Shown: positions 9,862 to 20,634 of the stretch, one piece after another
How the letters are laid out: the number at the start of each line of letters is the position of its first letter
How positions within the stretch are numbered: the stretch's first letter is position 1
Source: Rhypophila decipiens
Lineage: Eukaryota > Ascomycota > Sordariomycetes > Sordariales > Naviculisporaceae
NCBI GenBank assembly: GCA_033297075.1
Contig: MU858299.1
Location: forward strand, 1 to 44,122
Direction of reading: 5' to 3'
Length of the DNA: 44,122 nt
Program-made: the position numbers and the translations under genes
Notes under the pieces: model-generated
Database searches by the model: none
What the model was told of the DNA's origin: nothing
What the model saw: only the letters and a program-made list of their open reading frames with translations

Positions 9862-12783
9862 TCACAATTGAGGGAGTTCATGGAGTCCCATGCGTCCGAT
9901 ATTACCCCCTGTTATGGTAAAACCCTCCGTGCTGTGGTACCGTCCCAGATCGACGAATTCGAGTGGGTATGACATTCTGACAGCATTATGCCCCTGGTTT
10001 GCTGCTCTCACCGATTTGTCGAACCCATACCCAGCTTGGTCAAACCGCGGCGCCATCTCGAAGCCTTCTTCGACGTACAAGGCTCCTCCTTGTCTTCCAC
10101 CGTGCTGTAGAAACAAGATCACGCACCATTCCAGTTCCTTGATTCGACTATCGGTGGGTGTAGTCATGGTTTGCCACTCATCCATGGTCCACAGAACCAG
10201 ATCATGCCAGATGGTCTGTTTATGCGTGCATGCTGGCAAAGAAGAGTTCGGGTTGGTCCCATGCTCGAGAAAGGTCTGCACCATAGCTGTTTTCCCCCAT
10301 CTAACAGCTAGGTACAGGATAGCGCTGCATAGTTCTGCGCGCACATTGTTCCCTTGAAGCACATATCGGGTAATGTACTGATCAAGTTCAAAGAAAGCAC
10401 AGAGTAGAGTGAAGAGTTCACGCTGACTCAAAATAGTGAGGTAACCATGAGCCTGACATCGCGCTACCATGAACATGTCAAGCCATCTGGCAATGACACG
10501 GCGTCCGGGAATCTGAAAGGTCGACAAAGTCGTGTAGAACTCGCTGAGAACCCTATCAAGAGACTCAAAGTCGTGATGTGGGTCGTCATGCAAGGCTTTG
10601 CAGTGGTTGAAAAATAAGAATACAAAGTCCTCGGCTGGTCCGAACGACACGATGTGAAACTCATCGCAAATTGGCGTGGCTGTCTTTAGCTGGGCCAGGA
10701 TTGCATGGCATATCATCGAATCAATGTTGTAAGAACCTTGGTCCCAACTGGCCAGAGTTTGCTGTGTTTCCAGGGCCACCAAAAGGTCCTTCACCGTCCG
10801 GTGGAGGAAATCGACTTCAGGGTCTAGCAAACCCTGCTCCCGGTGAGATTCGCGCATCTTTATCTCCAAGAGTCCCTTGCAGCGGGCGTTGACTCTCTTT
10901 TGCAACTGCAAGGCCTGGGTGTTGGACTTGCTTTTGCACATGCGTTCAAGCTTGTGATCAAATCCTGCTTCTTGATTTTCAGGGCCAATGAACCGATAGG
11001 CCATGAAGGGCAATCGTCCCTTTGCAGAGACCGCGGCATTAAACATGCGTGAGGATTCCTGACGATAAACGGCATCGACATCCGATAGCAGAATCTTGTC
11101 GAAATACTCATTGAGATCGACCGGTAATGTACGAAGCCGCCTTTGTAGATCTCGAATACTATCACCATTGACCAAACCGTCTCTAAAAGACCGTACGACG
11201 ATGTTGACCCAGAGGAACACGCCCTGAGAGCAGTCGATGATCTCCTCTATCAGGTCATCGCCTTTCATCCCCGTCTCCTCCATGGCCGAATAGTTTTCAT
11301 CCTGGGAAAACGTGCCATGGACGTATTCTCGAATGTCGTCTCGGTTGATGTGGTGCATGTACAACTTTCGGGATTGGTTCTTGCCAAACGTCTGCTCGAA
11401 CTCGTTCCAAGGACGGCTGGATACGCAGAGCTTTAGATTAGGCAGAGTTCTGAAAATGTCGATCAAATCAACAATATCTGCTGGCCGCCCTTCGTATTCG
11501 TCGAGGCCATCTATAAACAAACACAACCGAGTCTGCTCCATTGTGGTGCTGCTACACACTTGGCGGAGCATAGTGAGTAGCCCCAGGACAGTAGAGGGTA
11601 CTACTGCATGAGAGATGTAATTGAATATCCGCCTTCCTTCCTCGGAAGGTTGAGCCTGTTGTTGCAATCTTAGAATCTCGGGATATATGGATGATATGGT
11701 CTCTGGGGATAGGCGGAAAATCCGGTAGAGAAGTGAATGGAGCAGCCCCTCCTGTGACTTGGGAAGGTGATCTTTTGAGGCGCTCCAGAAGAAGAAGTTG
11801 GCGGTGATGAGTGGATTGTTACCCGCTCACTGCGCAAGCCGTTGTCCTGTCTGCTCATGGCTGCAGAGATATTTCATTAGGGTCGATTTGCCAGATCCAG
11901 GCTTGCCAGTAATCCAAAACAATCTATCGTCAGACGCGAACCAATTTCTGAACGGCGTAAAGTTACTCGATGCTTTACATGAAGCCTCTGAAGTGGTAGT
12001 GGGTGCGAATACCCATGCAAAAGTCTTGTCATGTGCTGCATGTACACCGTCATATCTGTCATCGATACCAGGGAACCGGAATTGCTGCAAGACGATCTGT
12101 TCCGCCGCGTACTGAGCCTCCTTGCCGGTGATGGAACCGAGCTCTGACAAATCAGTTGGGCCTATTCCCCAAGTATGCCTCCCCGTGATGTCTCTCAGCC
12201 GTTGCATCCGGGCCTGTTGCTGCTCTCCGTTCCGTAGATCCTCCCGGAGGAGTTCGAAAGCCTCCCTCAACTGCACCTTTAGAGACTCCATCTCATTCGT
12301 CCTTTGTGCGTTATCTCGGTGACTCCGGTCCTCCAGGTCATGAAGCTTTCTGCCGATCGCTTCTTGTTGAGACATCATGCTGTGGGTCGTCAGAGTCTTG
12401 CCGATTCGATCAAGCCTTCGCTCCAGCGCGTCGACTTCTTCTTTCTTCCACCGGGCCTTTAAAGCTTGTTGTGCAGACCTCCACTTCCTGCCATCGTCTC
12501 CGACCTTCAGAGAGTCTAGGATAGGCAGTAGCTCATTGGTGATAGAGATGCAATCCCTGCAGAGACCGATCAGTGACGCATCGATGCCCCGGTCCAGCTC
12601 GAGCTCCCGGAACGTGATGCGCTCTGCGACGTCGCGTAGCCGCTGGGCCGTTTTCTCAAGCTCAAGGTACTCCAAACTTCCGCCATGCTTGAATATCTGC
12701 TCAGCGGATGAGACGAGCTTTTTTGTGACTTCGATGAACTGCAGTATGTCCGAGCTAAGGCCGATTGCCACAATAGCCTCCAT
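9862..12783 (-). pseudogene. NACHT NLR (STAND) gene interrupted by one in-frame TGA
   Basis: From ATG 12783 one frame runs to the stop at 9862, 974 codons, broken only by TGA at 11829-11827 (codon 319). Residues 1-140 are the fungal N-terminal helix domain of STAND proteins (MEAIVAIGLSSDILQFIEV). A coiled region follows. Walker A GKPGSGKS is at 293-300, Walker B-type FIDGLDE at 423-429, SSRPW at 455-459, and FLHRTVKDLL near 659. The stop stands between LAQ and AGNNPLITANFFFW, exactly where relatives have Trp (LxxWAG), so TGG to TGA is the simplest reading. An intron starting GTGAGC there would remove the conserved FFFW and lose the frame. C-terminal sequence has a degenerate ankyrin-like stretch near VRWGKTAMVQTFLEHG. 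NLRs of this type act in fungal allorecognition and cell death. As it stands it would make only a 318-residue product with Walker A but no Walker B. Confidence 0.85.
11827..11829 (-). other. In-frame TGA within the NACHT domain
   Basis: The minus strand reads CTT GCG CAG TGA GCG GGT AAC. The frame upstream and downstream is the same and both sides encode conserved NACHT sequence. The following base is G, not the CTA that favours readthrough in fungal peroxisomal isoforms. Confidence 0.85.
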
Positions 12784-13244
12784 TGAATATCCGACGGAAC
12801 GCGAGCGGGACGTTAGAATTTAGAATGTGCGAAGAAGTCCTTTTGGCGACAGAAGTGAGAAATGGCATGATCGTAGACAACGTCGGCTTCCCCGCTCGAA
12901 AATGGATGGGCTGTAAAGAGGCCTCAGGCAGAATCACTGACCACATTTCCGGCCCGCTCTTGCCCGATTGGAAGAGCCGCTCGCTGCCTGCAGGAGCAAC
13001 CTCCTACACGTGACGCATTTCCGTGTTCTTGCAGCAAGACCCAACGGCTCAGGGCAAGATGTTGTGGCCACCTGTAATCCGCCGTAAGAATGACATTTTG
13101 AGATGAGGCAAGTCTTAAATACAGGCAACTATCGCCACTCGCCAGGTAATCATAGTATATTACTATTAGGGACACATCGAGCCATCATCTATAACCCTAT
13201 ACCTATTTCGATAACTTGATGTTGACATTAATGCATTCTTACTT
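12784..13244. other. Intergenic, NLR promoter side
   Basis: Upstream region of the minus-strand NLR gene and left flank of the NB-ARC-type relic. No other coding similarity seen. AT-rich around 13140-13240. Confidence 0.4.
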
Positions 13245-13705
13245 TCTCCTGGCGTTGGTGTCTCCTTCCGCGACTTCGATGACTGGTACAAGGAAGACGC
13301 AAAGGAGCGTTATTACTTGAGAGCCAACGGCACCATGCAGGCAGGCAACGACGAGCTACCAGTACACAGTCGGAACTGCTGGGGCAATTGAGCGGCTGAG
13401 CAATGCTGCCCTGGCCATCTTGGCAGTGATGTCAGTTCTCGATCCGAAAAACTTATCCCTGATAGTGCGTATGAGGACGTGTAGCAGAGCTGGTGCCCAA
13501 CTTCCCAACACAGAAGCATTTGTACTTCAGCGGCGCGCGCAGAGCCGATTCACACCTCCCTGGTCACCCGCAACCTGGCAACAAACGAGTTGAGGATCCA
13601 TCGACTAGGTAGTCCAAGAAGTGGGCCGGCAGAAGACTGTCAGAGCAAAACTCCTCGATGTCTTTGCGACCGTTGCCACTTCAGCTCTCAGCCTAGTATT
13701 ATAAT
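13245..13705 (+). pseudogene. Relic of an NB-ARC-type STAND/TPR gene
   Basis: No long open frame, but pieces of one protein appear in order on the plus strand in shifting frames. First GVSFRDFDDWYKEDAKERYY near 13250-13320, then YTVGTAGAIERLSNAALAIL and SVLDPKNLSLI near 13360-13460, then SLVTRNLATNELRIHRL near 13555-13610, then VVQEVGRQKTVRAKLLDVFA near 13610-13665. This is the order found in fungal NB-ARC/TPR proteins after the nucleotide-binding domain: SFxEFLxxY, a WALSxL-type helix, LDPD, then SLIxRNxxTxELSIHRLVQ and the xRxxVF helix. I see neither a P-loop upstream nor TPR repeats downstream, so this is a fragment with at least two frameshifts. Identification is from recalled family pattern. 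Confidence 0.55.
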
Positions 13706-13824
13706 TTGATCGTTCAAGATTATAATTACTTTGAAACATTGAAAACCAGGAATGGCTTCATTTTCCACCCGTAATGCACTATATACCTTCCAAGGATGCT
13801 TCCGTCTCTAATACTGCCTCCACG

Positions 13825-14742
13825 TTACTCCACGGCTTTATCCGGCATGACCTTACAGAGGCAGCTTCCTCTACATTCCTCCTTTTCCCAGACCCGTCCC
13901 AACCACTCCTCCAACATCTTCAACCCATACAAATCATGCTTCTTCTCCGACGTCTTAAAATCCTCCTCAAACCAACCAGGCGTACCATACGAATATTTCA
14001 GTTCCTCCCCAAACGGCCGGCAAGAACCAAAGTCGATCAAGGCCGGTGTGCCGTCGCTTCTAACCATGACATTTTGCGGATTCAGATCATTATGCGCCAG
14101 CCCCAGAGAATGCAGATATTTGACAGCAGACTCGATACGTTCAAGCATTGTCGTCTTGACCTCCTTATCCCATTCCCTCAGCTCCCAATGGCAGTCTGCC
14201 AGGGTACGTTCCAGGCGCTCAAAAACCATACCCGTTATCCGCCCCCGTCGGACTCAACAGCCGTGGTATTTGATGATGAACGGGTGTGGGACCTTGCAGA
14301 TTCTATCCGTGATGAGGACTTCGCTTAGCAACATGTCAGGGATCCATTCCCGGCGATCCGGCCAGTCCCAGAACATGTTGCCACGAGATAATTCTATAAA
14401 GTACCTGATGTTGGGACCCTTGACGTAGCTGTTGCTGGCGTTGAAATTGTCATTCTCGCGAGCTGGGATGATGGCCAGGCTGGTGTTTCTGGGTACTGGG
14501 GCGTACAAAGCGCGGTCGGGGATTCGGTAGAGCATCGATCTCTGTTGGTCGAGTGAAAGAGGGTCCGGGATTTTGTCCTCGGGGAATTGGATTTGGCCCA
14601 AGAAGAGTTTCTCGTCTGGGGTGATGTGACACCAAACACGTTCTTTTATTGGGGGTTTTTCTGGGTCACGCGCGTCGGTTATGATGAGTTGCAACCAGGT
14701 ATAATCTTCCAGTGGAGTTGGCAGTGGTGGTTTTCGAGACAT
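13825..14742 (-). pseudogene. Protein-kinase-like gene interrupted by one in-frame TGA
   Basis: From ATG 14742 the frame runs 306 codons to 13825, broken only by TGA at 14256-14254 (codon 163). Before the stop is an atypical N-lobe ending LITDRICKVPHPFIIKYHGC. After it come VRRGRITGMVFERLERTL, the catalytic loop HNDLNPQN (217-224, HxDLxxxN) and DFG (237-239 in LIDFGSC), then YGTPGWFEEDF and HDLYGLKMLEEWLG. In related fungal kinase-like proteins the segment reads HP-IIKYHGC-x-VRRGRITGI without a gap, so one sense codon has become TGA; Arg (CGA) would be the simplest ancestor. No glycine-rich loop is clear. It lies in the same orientation as the broken NLR. Frame and motifs are seen; loss of function is inferred. 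Confidence 0.8.
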
Positions 14743-16255
14743 GACTAAGAATTGTTGATTCTCTCGGTTTGCCGGGAAACGTGAGAGATCAAGAGGCGGT
14801 CTGTTTAAGCGGCCTTTTAGAGTCCAGGAGATTTCGTGGTGTTAGGAGAGCCAAGAGCAGTGTGCGTATAGGTGTGTTTGTGGTATCGTAGGACTCCATG
14901 CTGGGAGCTAGCAGGGCGCATTGCTATTAAATAAATCCAAGGCAGCTTTTCCTAAAAATAGCATTTTTCTCTCCTTCAGAGTGAGACTTTAGCCTTACGT
15001 CGGGTTGACTTTGTCGGCCCATTGAGCTGGGACGCCAGGCACAAGGCATCCGACAAAGGAAAGGGCAGAGTAAACGAAAAACAGCCGCGCACGCTGGTGG
15101 ATGAAAGAGGTACTTTGAAGATCAGCTAGACCTATCACGGCCCCTTTGTACCTGGCTGAGACGGGTTCCCTGCATGCGCCCTTTGTGCCCTCTAGCGTCA
15201 CTTGACAATTTCCTTTGTCCAACCAAGGGGCTAACGGATCCAAGGGAAAGCCATGATTTTGCGACGACTGGACAAGGGGGGCGGGGAGTAGTTAATATTG
15301 TTGCTTGTGGTGTCTCATGGATTGTCATTAAGCTGAAGCATACACGGGTAGTGAGATTGTGGCGTAAATACATTGAATAGCAGAACATGTAATAATGTCA
15401 ATGTGATATCTCGCTCAGGTGAGATCCCCCCGTGTCTTCCCAGAATACTTGCCGTCTTTCTATTGAAATAATTAGCTTGACTTGATGAAAATCTGTCACG
15501 CGGAAAAGTGGGCCATTTGGGGCCCTGATTCCTCTATATAAGAGGGTGCAACCACCCCCCTTTTTACCTAGAAATCAAAAGGGAGTTCCACGCATCATCC
15601 GGAGGAGGGTTATTGGATGGCGACCGTTCGGTAGTGGATTCCATAATGAGAGATTCTTGGTCCTGTGTTAAACACGCTGGTGGATGGTCAGAGCAGGGAA
15701 ATGCCGAGCTCTTTATGTTTCAACACTTCATTATATCTCGTCTCCATGGGAGCCTGATTGATGACGGGACCATTCAGAGCGCTCCGATTACTCATCCATC
15801 CACATAGGATGTCCAGTTGGTTACACAACATGGTGCGCTAACACCATCACCGATGCCGAGTTGTTGCCTGGTTGTCTAGGATGGTGGCCGGAGGATATAT
15901 GTTCAGTCGGAGCGGGATTGCAGCCAATCGGATTCAGAATTATACAGCAGTGGATGCTCGAGCACCTAGTTCTACTGTGCTACTTCCCTGGTACTTGAAA
16001 ATAGTTTACGCCATTTTCCAACCTTGGTGTCATCCTATGATTGTTGCTTACCCAAAATAAATTTCGAATCGATTTTAAATAACAAACTTTAGATCTAATC
16101 CTCCCGTGCCCTCCCGCTCAGTTCCGGTAAATATCCATGGTGAACAAACAATCTCGCCACTTGTCGCATGAATAAGGAGGCCACATCCTGCCTCAGCACC
16201 TCAGTGCTGGCTGTACAGTTGGACGGTCTAGCAACCGAAACAAGGAGCACTCAGC
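14743..16255. other. 1.5-kb intergenic region without a supported gene
   Basis: Short open frames on both strands show no similarity. The region holds the promoter side of the kinase-like gene and, near 15535, a strong TATA-like element with no obvious reading frame below it. Confidence 0.45.
15533..15544 (+). promoter_or_regulatory. TATA-box-like element without a clear downstream gene
   Basis: CTCTATATAAGAG is a near-perfect TATA element in plus orientation. The first ATG below it, near 15617, opens a five-codon frame and the next frames are short and unlike known proteins. It could drive a non-coding transcript or be chance. Confidence 0.3.
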
Positions 16256-17278
16256 TCAGGCCATGCGGATTTTGCTGCCATCCTCATGCACCAACCACAG
16301 TTTGACCAAATCACCGTCACCGTTACCAACAGATCTCTCAATCAAACCATTGTTGTCATCAAACTCTAGACCTCCCGCTGCCGCACATCCACTCTGGAAG
16401 GTGTGAAGGTTGTTAGAGTTGTGTCCCGGGTCTCCCAGGAGACTGGTGCAGGTAACCAGCAGATCATTAGCCGAGCCTTGGTTCGTCGTCACCTTGCAGC
16501 CGGACACGCCTGTAAAAGCTGCGACGATGTCCTGGGCAGCCGCCGGGTAGATGGGTCCGCAGTCGTCTGACTCATCGACGTGGCCGAGGATGTTCTTCGC
16601 CACGAAGGTGACCCACGCATCTGGGGCTGCGCGATCGGTGCACTCGTCCGGGTCGGCGCCGGCAGGACACTCAGCCACGACATCTCGCGCACGAAGCTTT
16701 CTGTACCCGTTGTTTTCGTAGCTACAGCCACCGCAGGTGCCACAGCTAGCTTCTGTAATGGGATTTTGTTAGCTGCCAGGCCATGACTGGAACACACTGT
16801 AAGAAACTAACATACTGTTGTCATAGGAGTAGCAAAAGACGTCTTTTCCGTGATAGGGGACGCCCCCCGACGAGCCTTGCTGCTTTCCACCTGCATCCAA
16901 AAAAGCTTAGTCCATAATACCGAGTGAATCGTGTGGAATTGACTCAGAGTTAATATGCACTTACACCAATTCTTCAGCCGGGCATAATCCGCGTCGGGTC
17001 CAAACCCTCTGGGGGTGTACTGGCAGTAGTCGCAGTTCTTCCTGCTGGCGAAGCTGCAGTTGGTGGAACACCAGTCGTCACTAGATTCCAACCGAGTCAG
17101 AGCTATCGTGTGAGTGGTGCTTTGTGGGAGCAAGTGTAAAAACCCACCTCAGCTGACTGCAGATCTCGTTGATGCCAGGAAAGATACGATCATAGCTGGG
17201 GTTCTCGCATTGGCAATAGAGAGTCGCTGCGACACCACGAAGCAGCGTGGCGAGGGCAATGGCGGACAGGGCGAGCAT
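16256..17278 (-). CDS. Secreted cysteine-rich protein of unknown family
   Basis: Four exons, 17278-17148, 17080-16965, 16890-16816 and 16752-16256, with donors GTGGGT, GTAAGT and GTATGT and acceptors TAG, CAG and CAG. All joins keep frame and give 272 residues. Residues 1-18 are a signal peptide (MLALSAIALATLLRGVAA). The next 100 residues are dense in Cys (CQCENP, WCSTNCSF, NCDYCQY, NWCGKQQ, SCGTCGGC) and probably disulfide-bonded. After RKLRARDV, a possible dibasic processing site, comes a C-terminal domain of about 145 residues with Cys in ECPAGADPDEC, DDCGPIYP, SGCKV, VTCTS and SGCAA. I do not recognise the family. Small secreted Cys-rich proteins of this kind are often effector or antagonism candidates, but that is inference. 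Confidence 0.85.
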
Positions 17279-18396
17279 GGTTTCTCTGTTGTTGGAAAAT
17301 GGTCTTGTTGTCGATGAGATGATCTGGAATGGGGAACTGTGCTGAGGTCTGTTGAGTTGAGAAGATAACTTCCGACGGAGACGGTCATGATATTTATAGT
17401 TTACACGAGACCTGAATGAGGATAGGTATTCAGATATTTCTAATCCTGACTGAGACGATGATCACTTCGTCGAGCTGAAAATTGTTTGGAAAACCACTTG
17501 ACCAGCGGCGACATTCCCGCGGATGGAGTGGGAAGATGTCGGAGGAATCCCGGTGATACCTACCGTATTTTGGTTGATACCTACGAGACATTGGTCTGGT
17601 CATACCACAATTTGTCCACTATTGATTTCTGAGGGGAGACATCCGATATGTACACGTTGCACGACACGAATACTTCTTTACTTGTAATACCGGAGATTAT
17701 GCCCGTTGACCCCAAATTGAAAGGGATCGCCAAATGTTCACGCGTAGGATCATTGAGCGCACAAGGCTCGATACACCAAAATCCACAACATGCTAAGGGG
17801 CTGAAAGAGGGGGCAGAGCATGGTTTGAGACTTGCCACTGATATCTTGATCTTGGTTTTTTGTAATGTGTGATCGCAGATATGTCGATCTCTACTGAAAT
17901 GAAATCAGAGACCCAGTTTCTTCAGATATCAACACTCAACCGTGAACGTGACCGGGACTGGCAACAACTCGTCGACATTGGGCTGTCGGGAAGAAGGCAC
18001 TTGCCCTTGGCGCAAGCCCGAATATCTGGAGCGACCACCTGCCAGGAACTAAGACATCGGAATCTATTTCGATCGATCGTGGGTCAAAGGAAATAACAGC
18101 TGGGCAGAAGAGGCTCTGAAAGGGCTCATTCTAGTCTCGTTGGGATGGTAATGATATCTGCATGTGCCGTGCTAGTACAGATTATTTTGCCAGTAATCTA
18201 AAGAACTATCATGACACTGACCCTAAACCTCCTATAAATGCAGTATGTACAAGGGGAAGCATTCCCACTTAAAAGTGTCAGACAGCTCCCCGCGGAAATC
18301 ATAGATCAGGTTGCACTTGTTGCTCATATCCTCCCACTCCCCCGCAGCCTGTCGTTTAAGAATAGCCCTGATAGGGTTGGTGTCCTTGTGCTCGCC
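17279..18396. other. Intergenic, no gene supported
   Basis: Contains the promoter of the cysteine-rich gene (minus strand) and the 3' side of the F-box-like gene. A direct repeat of TGATACCTAC occurs twice around 17553-17584, about 22 bases apart; its meaning is unknown. Nothing else stands out. Confidence 0.4.
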
Positions 18397-20223
18397 TCAT
18401 CGATTGACGTACTGCTCCGCCTTGCTCAGAGAATTCGAATCCGAATCCGCAAAAGACCACACGCAGGACCCTTCCATGTCGTAGTAAATACTACCGAATG
18501 CGTCGTACATGTCTCCAAAGTTGAGACATTCTGCTTCCTGTGCTTCGCCTAGCGCGGTGGACTGCGCGTGCGTGAGGCGGAATCCCCGGGTTCCGTCACG
18601 ACCAGGTTCAGCCATGATGTTGAAAGTCTTGGCCTGGCGTATCAGGTCCAGAGTCTTTGCCCAAGATCCAACGCGTCGCATCCTGCCCAATTCCTCATCA
18701 GGAACCTCGGCAATCTTGACGTGATCCAAAACAAACTCATCCAATGTAGCGGGGGTGTTGGCGAGAAAACGCTTCAGTTGAGTTTCATGGATGTCCACCT
18801 TGTGCAGTCGAATTCGCTTGAGATTGGGAAGTCCTGGGTGGTTTGCTTCATGAGAGTGACGCCATGACATGTCGATTTTCTTTTCTTTTCGGGCCGGATC
18901 GTCCCGCTCGGGATTTATTATCAAGTACATCTTGTGTGTTTTATGCTGTCGCAAGGGCTCGGGTATATCCATCCACTCTTTATGTTGTTTTATGGCGACA
19001 TTGAAAGCCCGTAAAAAGTCCAATATGTCCGAACTCCAGCAGGAGTCCCAGTGACTGACATTGTGTATAGAAATCGGTCGTCCCATTGAGCTCCAGTGGC
19101 GCTCAACGACGCCCAGGTCGACTTCTTGCAGGGACGAGATTCGTGGAGACAAGCAAGCTGCTAGGTAGCCGTTAATCAACTGGTCGAACATGCCCTCCAG
19201 GTCACATCTCCTCAAGAACCGTGTCATTGAACGCTCACTGTCGACGGTGAAGGTGAATGTTTTGAGTTTCAAGCAACTCAGAGCGGTTGTGAGAGCTTCG
19301 GCTTGCGCTCTGTTCATAACTGCAGGCAATGCCAGCCTGGCGACCATGTGTTCCAGACGAAGGTCGGGGCGCAGGGCTTGCAAGATGATCGGTAACATGT
19401 GAAGGAGCCGGTAGGAATGTGGTTGCCGGCCCGGGCTGGCCAAGATGTCTCTAGTCTGGCCGCTGCATCGTGAAGGTACTGGATCGGTCATGGGCTGGTA
19501 GTAGCTCTTCCAGGGCTGGTTGGGGTATATGGTCCATCGGTCGTCTGGCATCGACTTCTCGACAAAGTGCAGACTTCTGGATCGCGGGAGCCGTGTTATT
19601 GCTTGTGCCAATATTCGTGGCAACTTGGCATCCCGACCACAAGACTGGACTGCTTCTCTCCAGTATATTTTATGGGCCTTTTTGAGGGCCATCACGTACT
19701 CGCACGTCATGTCCACTTTGGGCAAGTGATCGCGAACCTTTTTCCAACTATCCAGGATAGATACCGACTCCTCGAGCTCTGCGCGACTGATCCCTGAGGT
19801 ACACGCGCCGTAGAAATTTCGAAGGGGCGATCTGGATTCAATCATACTCGAGAGTCGTTTGACGCACATGAAAACCCACCCCCGAAAGTTACTCTTCTTG
19901 GCCAAGTCCTTTGAGTACTCGTCCAGGGACACCTTCACCACCCGAACGCCCCGGCTGAAGGAGGGGTGTGCCGCAACCGCGCAGAATCGGTCCACGGACG
20001 AAGTACGACACCCAACCGTGATCGAAGGGAACATCTTCTCGCTGGCAATTGCGTTAAAGAGTCGGCTGGTGAGGCGAAGGTTTTGAAGATCATGGAGGCA
20101 CTCTGGATCCCCTTTTTCGCCTTCGACATATTCGGGGGTGATAAGAGCATCGATGATTATTAAGTGCAGTATTTCGGTTGTGAGTCCCGCGAGACCAACG
20201 CCGACAAGAGGAGATGTTGTCAT
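18397..20223 (-). CDS. F-box-like protein
   Basis: Single exon, 608 residues from the ATG at 20221-20223. The frame is open 35 codons further up, but that part is a promoter-like pyrimidine region without similarity. Residues about 10-60 (GLAGLTTEILHLIIIDAL then CLHDLQNLRLTSRLFNAIASEKMFPSI) match the fungal F-box-like pattern of LPxEIL followed by LxxLRLTSRxFxxxA. The rest is leucine-rich and helical, compatible with degenerate LRRs near the end (LPNLKRIRLHKVDIHETQLKRFL, TLDEFVLDHVKIAEV). Family members recruit substrates to SCF ubiquitin ligases; no substrate can be deduced. Ends at TAA 18397-18399. A second F-box-like gene lies at 1587. Confidence 0.8.
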   Translation of the reverse strand: MTTSPLVGVGLAGLTTEILHLIIIDALITPEYVEGEKGDPECLHDLQNLRLTSRLFNAIASEKMFPSITVGCRTSSVDRFCAVAAHPSFSRGVRVVKVSLDEYSKDLAKKSNFRGWVFMCVKRLSSMIESRSPLRNFYGACTSGISRAELEESVSILDSWKKVRDHLPKVDMTCEYVMALKKAHKIYWREAVQSCGRDAKLPRILAQAITRLPRSRSLHFVEKSMPDDRWTIYPNQPWKSYYQPMTDPVPSRCSGQTRDILASPGRQPHSYRLLHMLPIILQALRPDLRLEHMVARLALPAVMNRAQAEALTTALSCLKLKTFTFTVDSERSMTRFLRRCDLEGMFDQLINGYLAACLSPRISSLQEVDLGVVERHWSSMGRPISIHNVSHWDSCWSSDILDFLRAFNVAIKQHKEWMDIPEPLRQHKTHKMYLIINPERDDPARKEKKIDMSWRHSHEANHPGLPNLKRIRLHKVDIHETQLKRFLANTPATLDEFVLDHVKIAEVPDEELGRMRRVGSWAKTLDLIRQAKTFNIMAEPGRDGTRGFRLTHAQSTALGEAQEAECLNFGDMYDAFGSIYYDMEGSCVWSFADSDSNSLSKAEQYVNR

Positions 20224-20634
20224 GTTGTTGGAGGGAATGAAGCTTGTTTGGGAGGTGAAGCAAAGTCTTGACGGAAACAAATCCAGATTAGTCGTGGGTG
20301 CAGAAGAAAAAAAAGGAAAACAGGTCAACGAATGATCCGCTGGTCCCTTTATACTTTACCGTTCTGTGGGTCTGTTCCTCTGACAAACTTTACTTCTTGG
20401 GTCCTTGAGAGTCATCGCTGCATCCTAAACCTTAAGCACGGCAGCATTAAGGCCACGGTGTAATCGTATAGGGAAATATCAAGGACCATTATTTTCACCA
20501 AATTCTTAGGTAAGCAAACTAATCTCTCTTGCTGGCTCTGGGAAACCAACATGCACGTACTGAGTCTGGCGGTTGAGGGAGATCCTTCAATTCAGACTTC
20601 GGCCGCAATCAAAGTTTAATTTTTTCTTCTAGCT
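20224..20634. other. Intergenic spacer
   Basis: About 410 bases holding the promoter of the F-box-like gene and the 3' end of the SET-domain gene, both on the minus strand. No other feature seen. Confidence 0.4.

Noticed and set aside
11820..11890. An intron starting GTGAGC that would remove the NLR stop
   Set aside because: The only nearby acceptors would delete the conserved FFFW motif and break the frame.
11827..14256. Programmed readthrough of the TGA codons in NLR and kinase
   Set aside because: The base context (TGA G) is not the TGA CTA context known for fungal readthrough, and relatives are recalled as having sense codons there.
13774..14428. Plus-strand open frames of 184 and 210 codons
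   Set aside because: They are antisense to the kinase-like gene, whose HNDLNPQN and DFG motifs fix the minus strand as coding.
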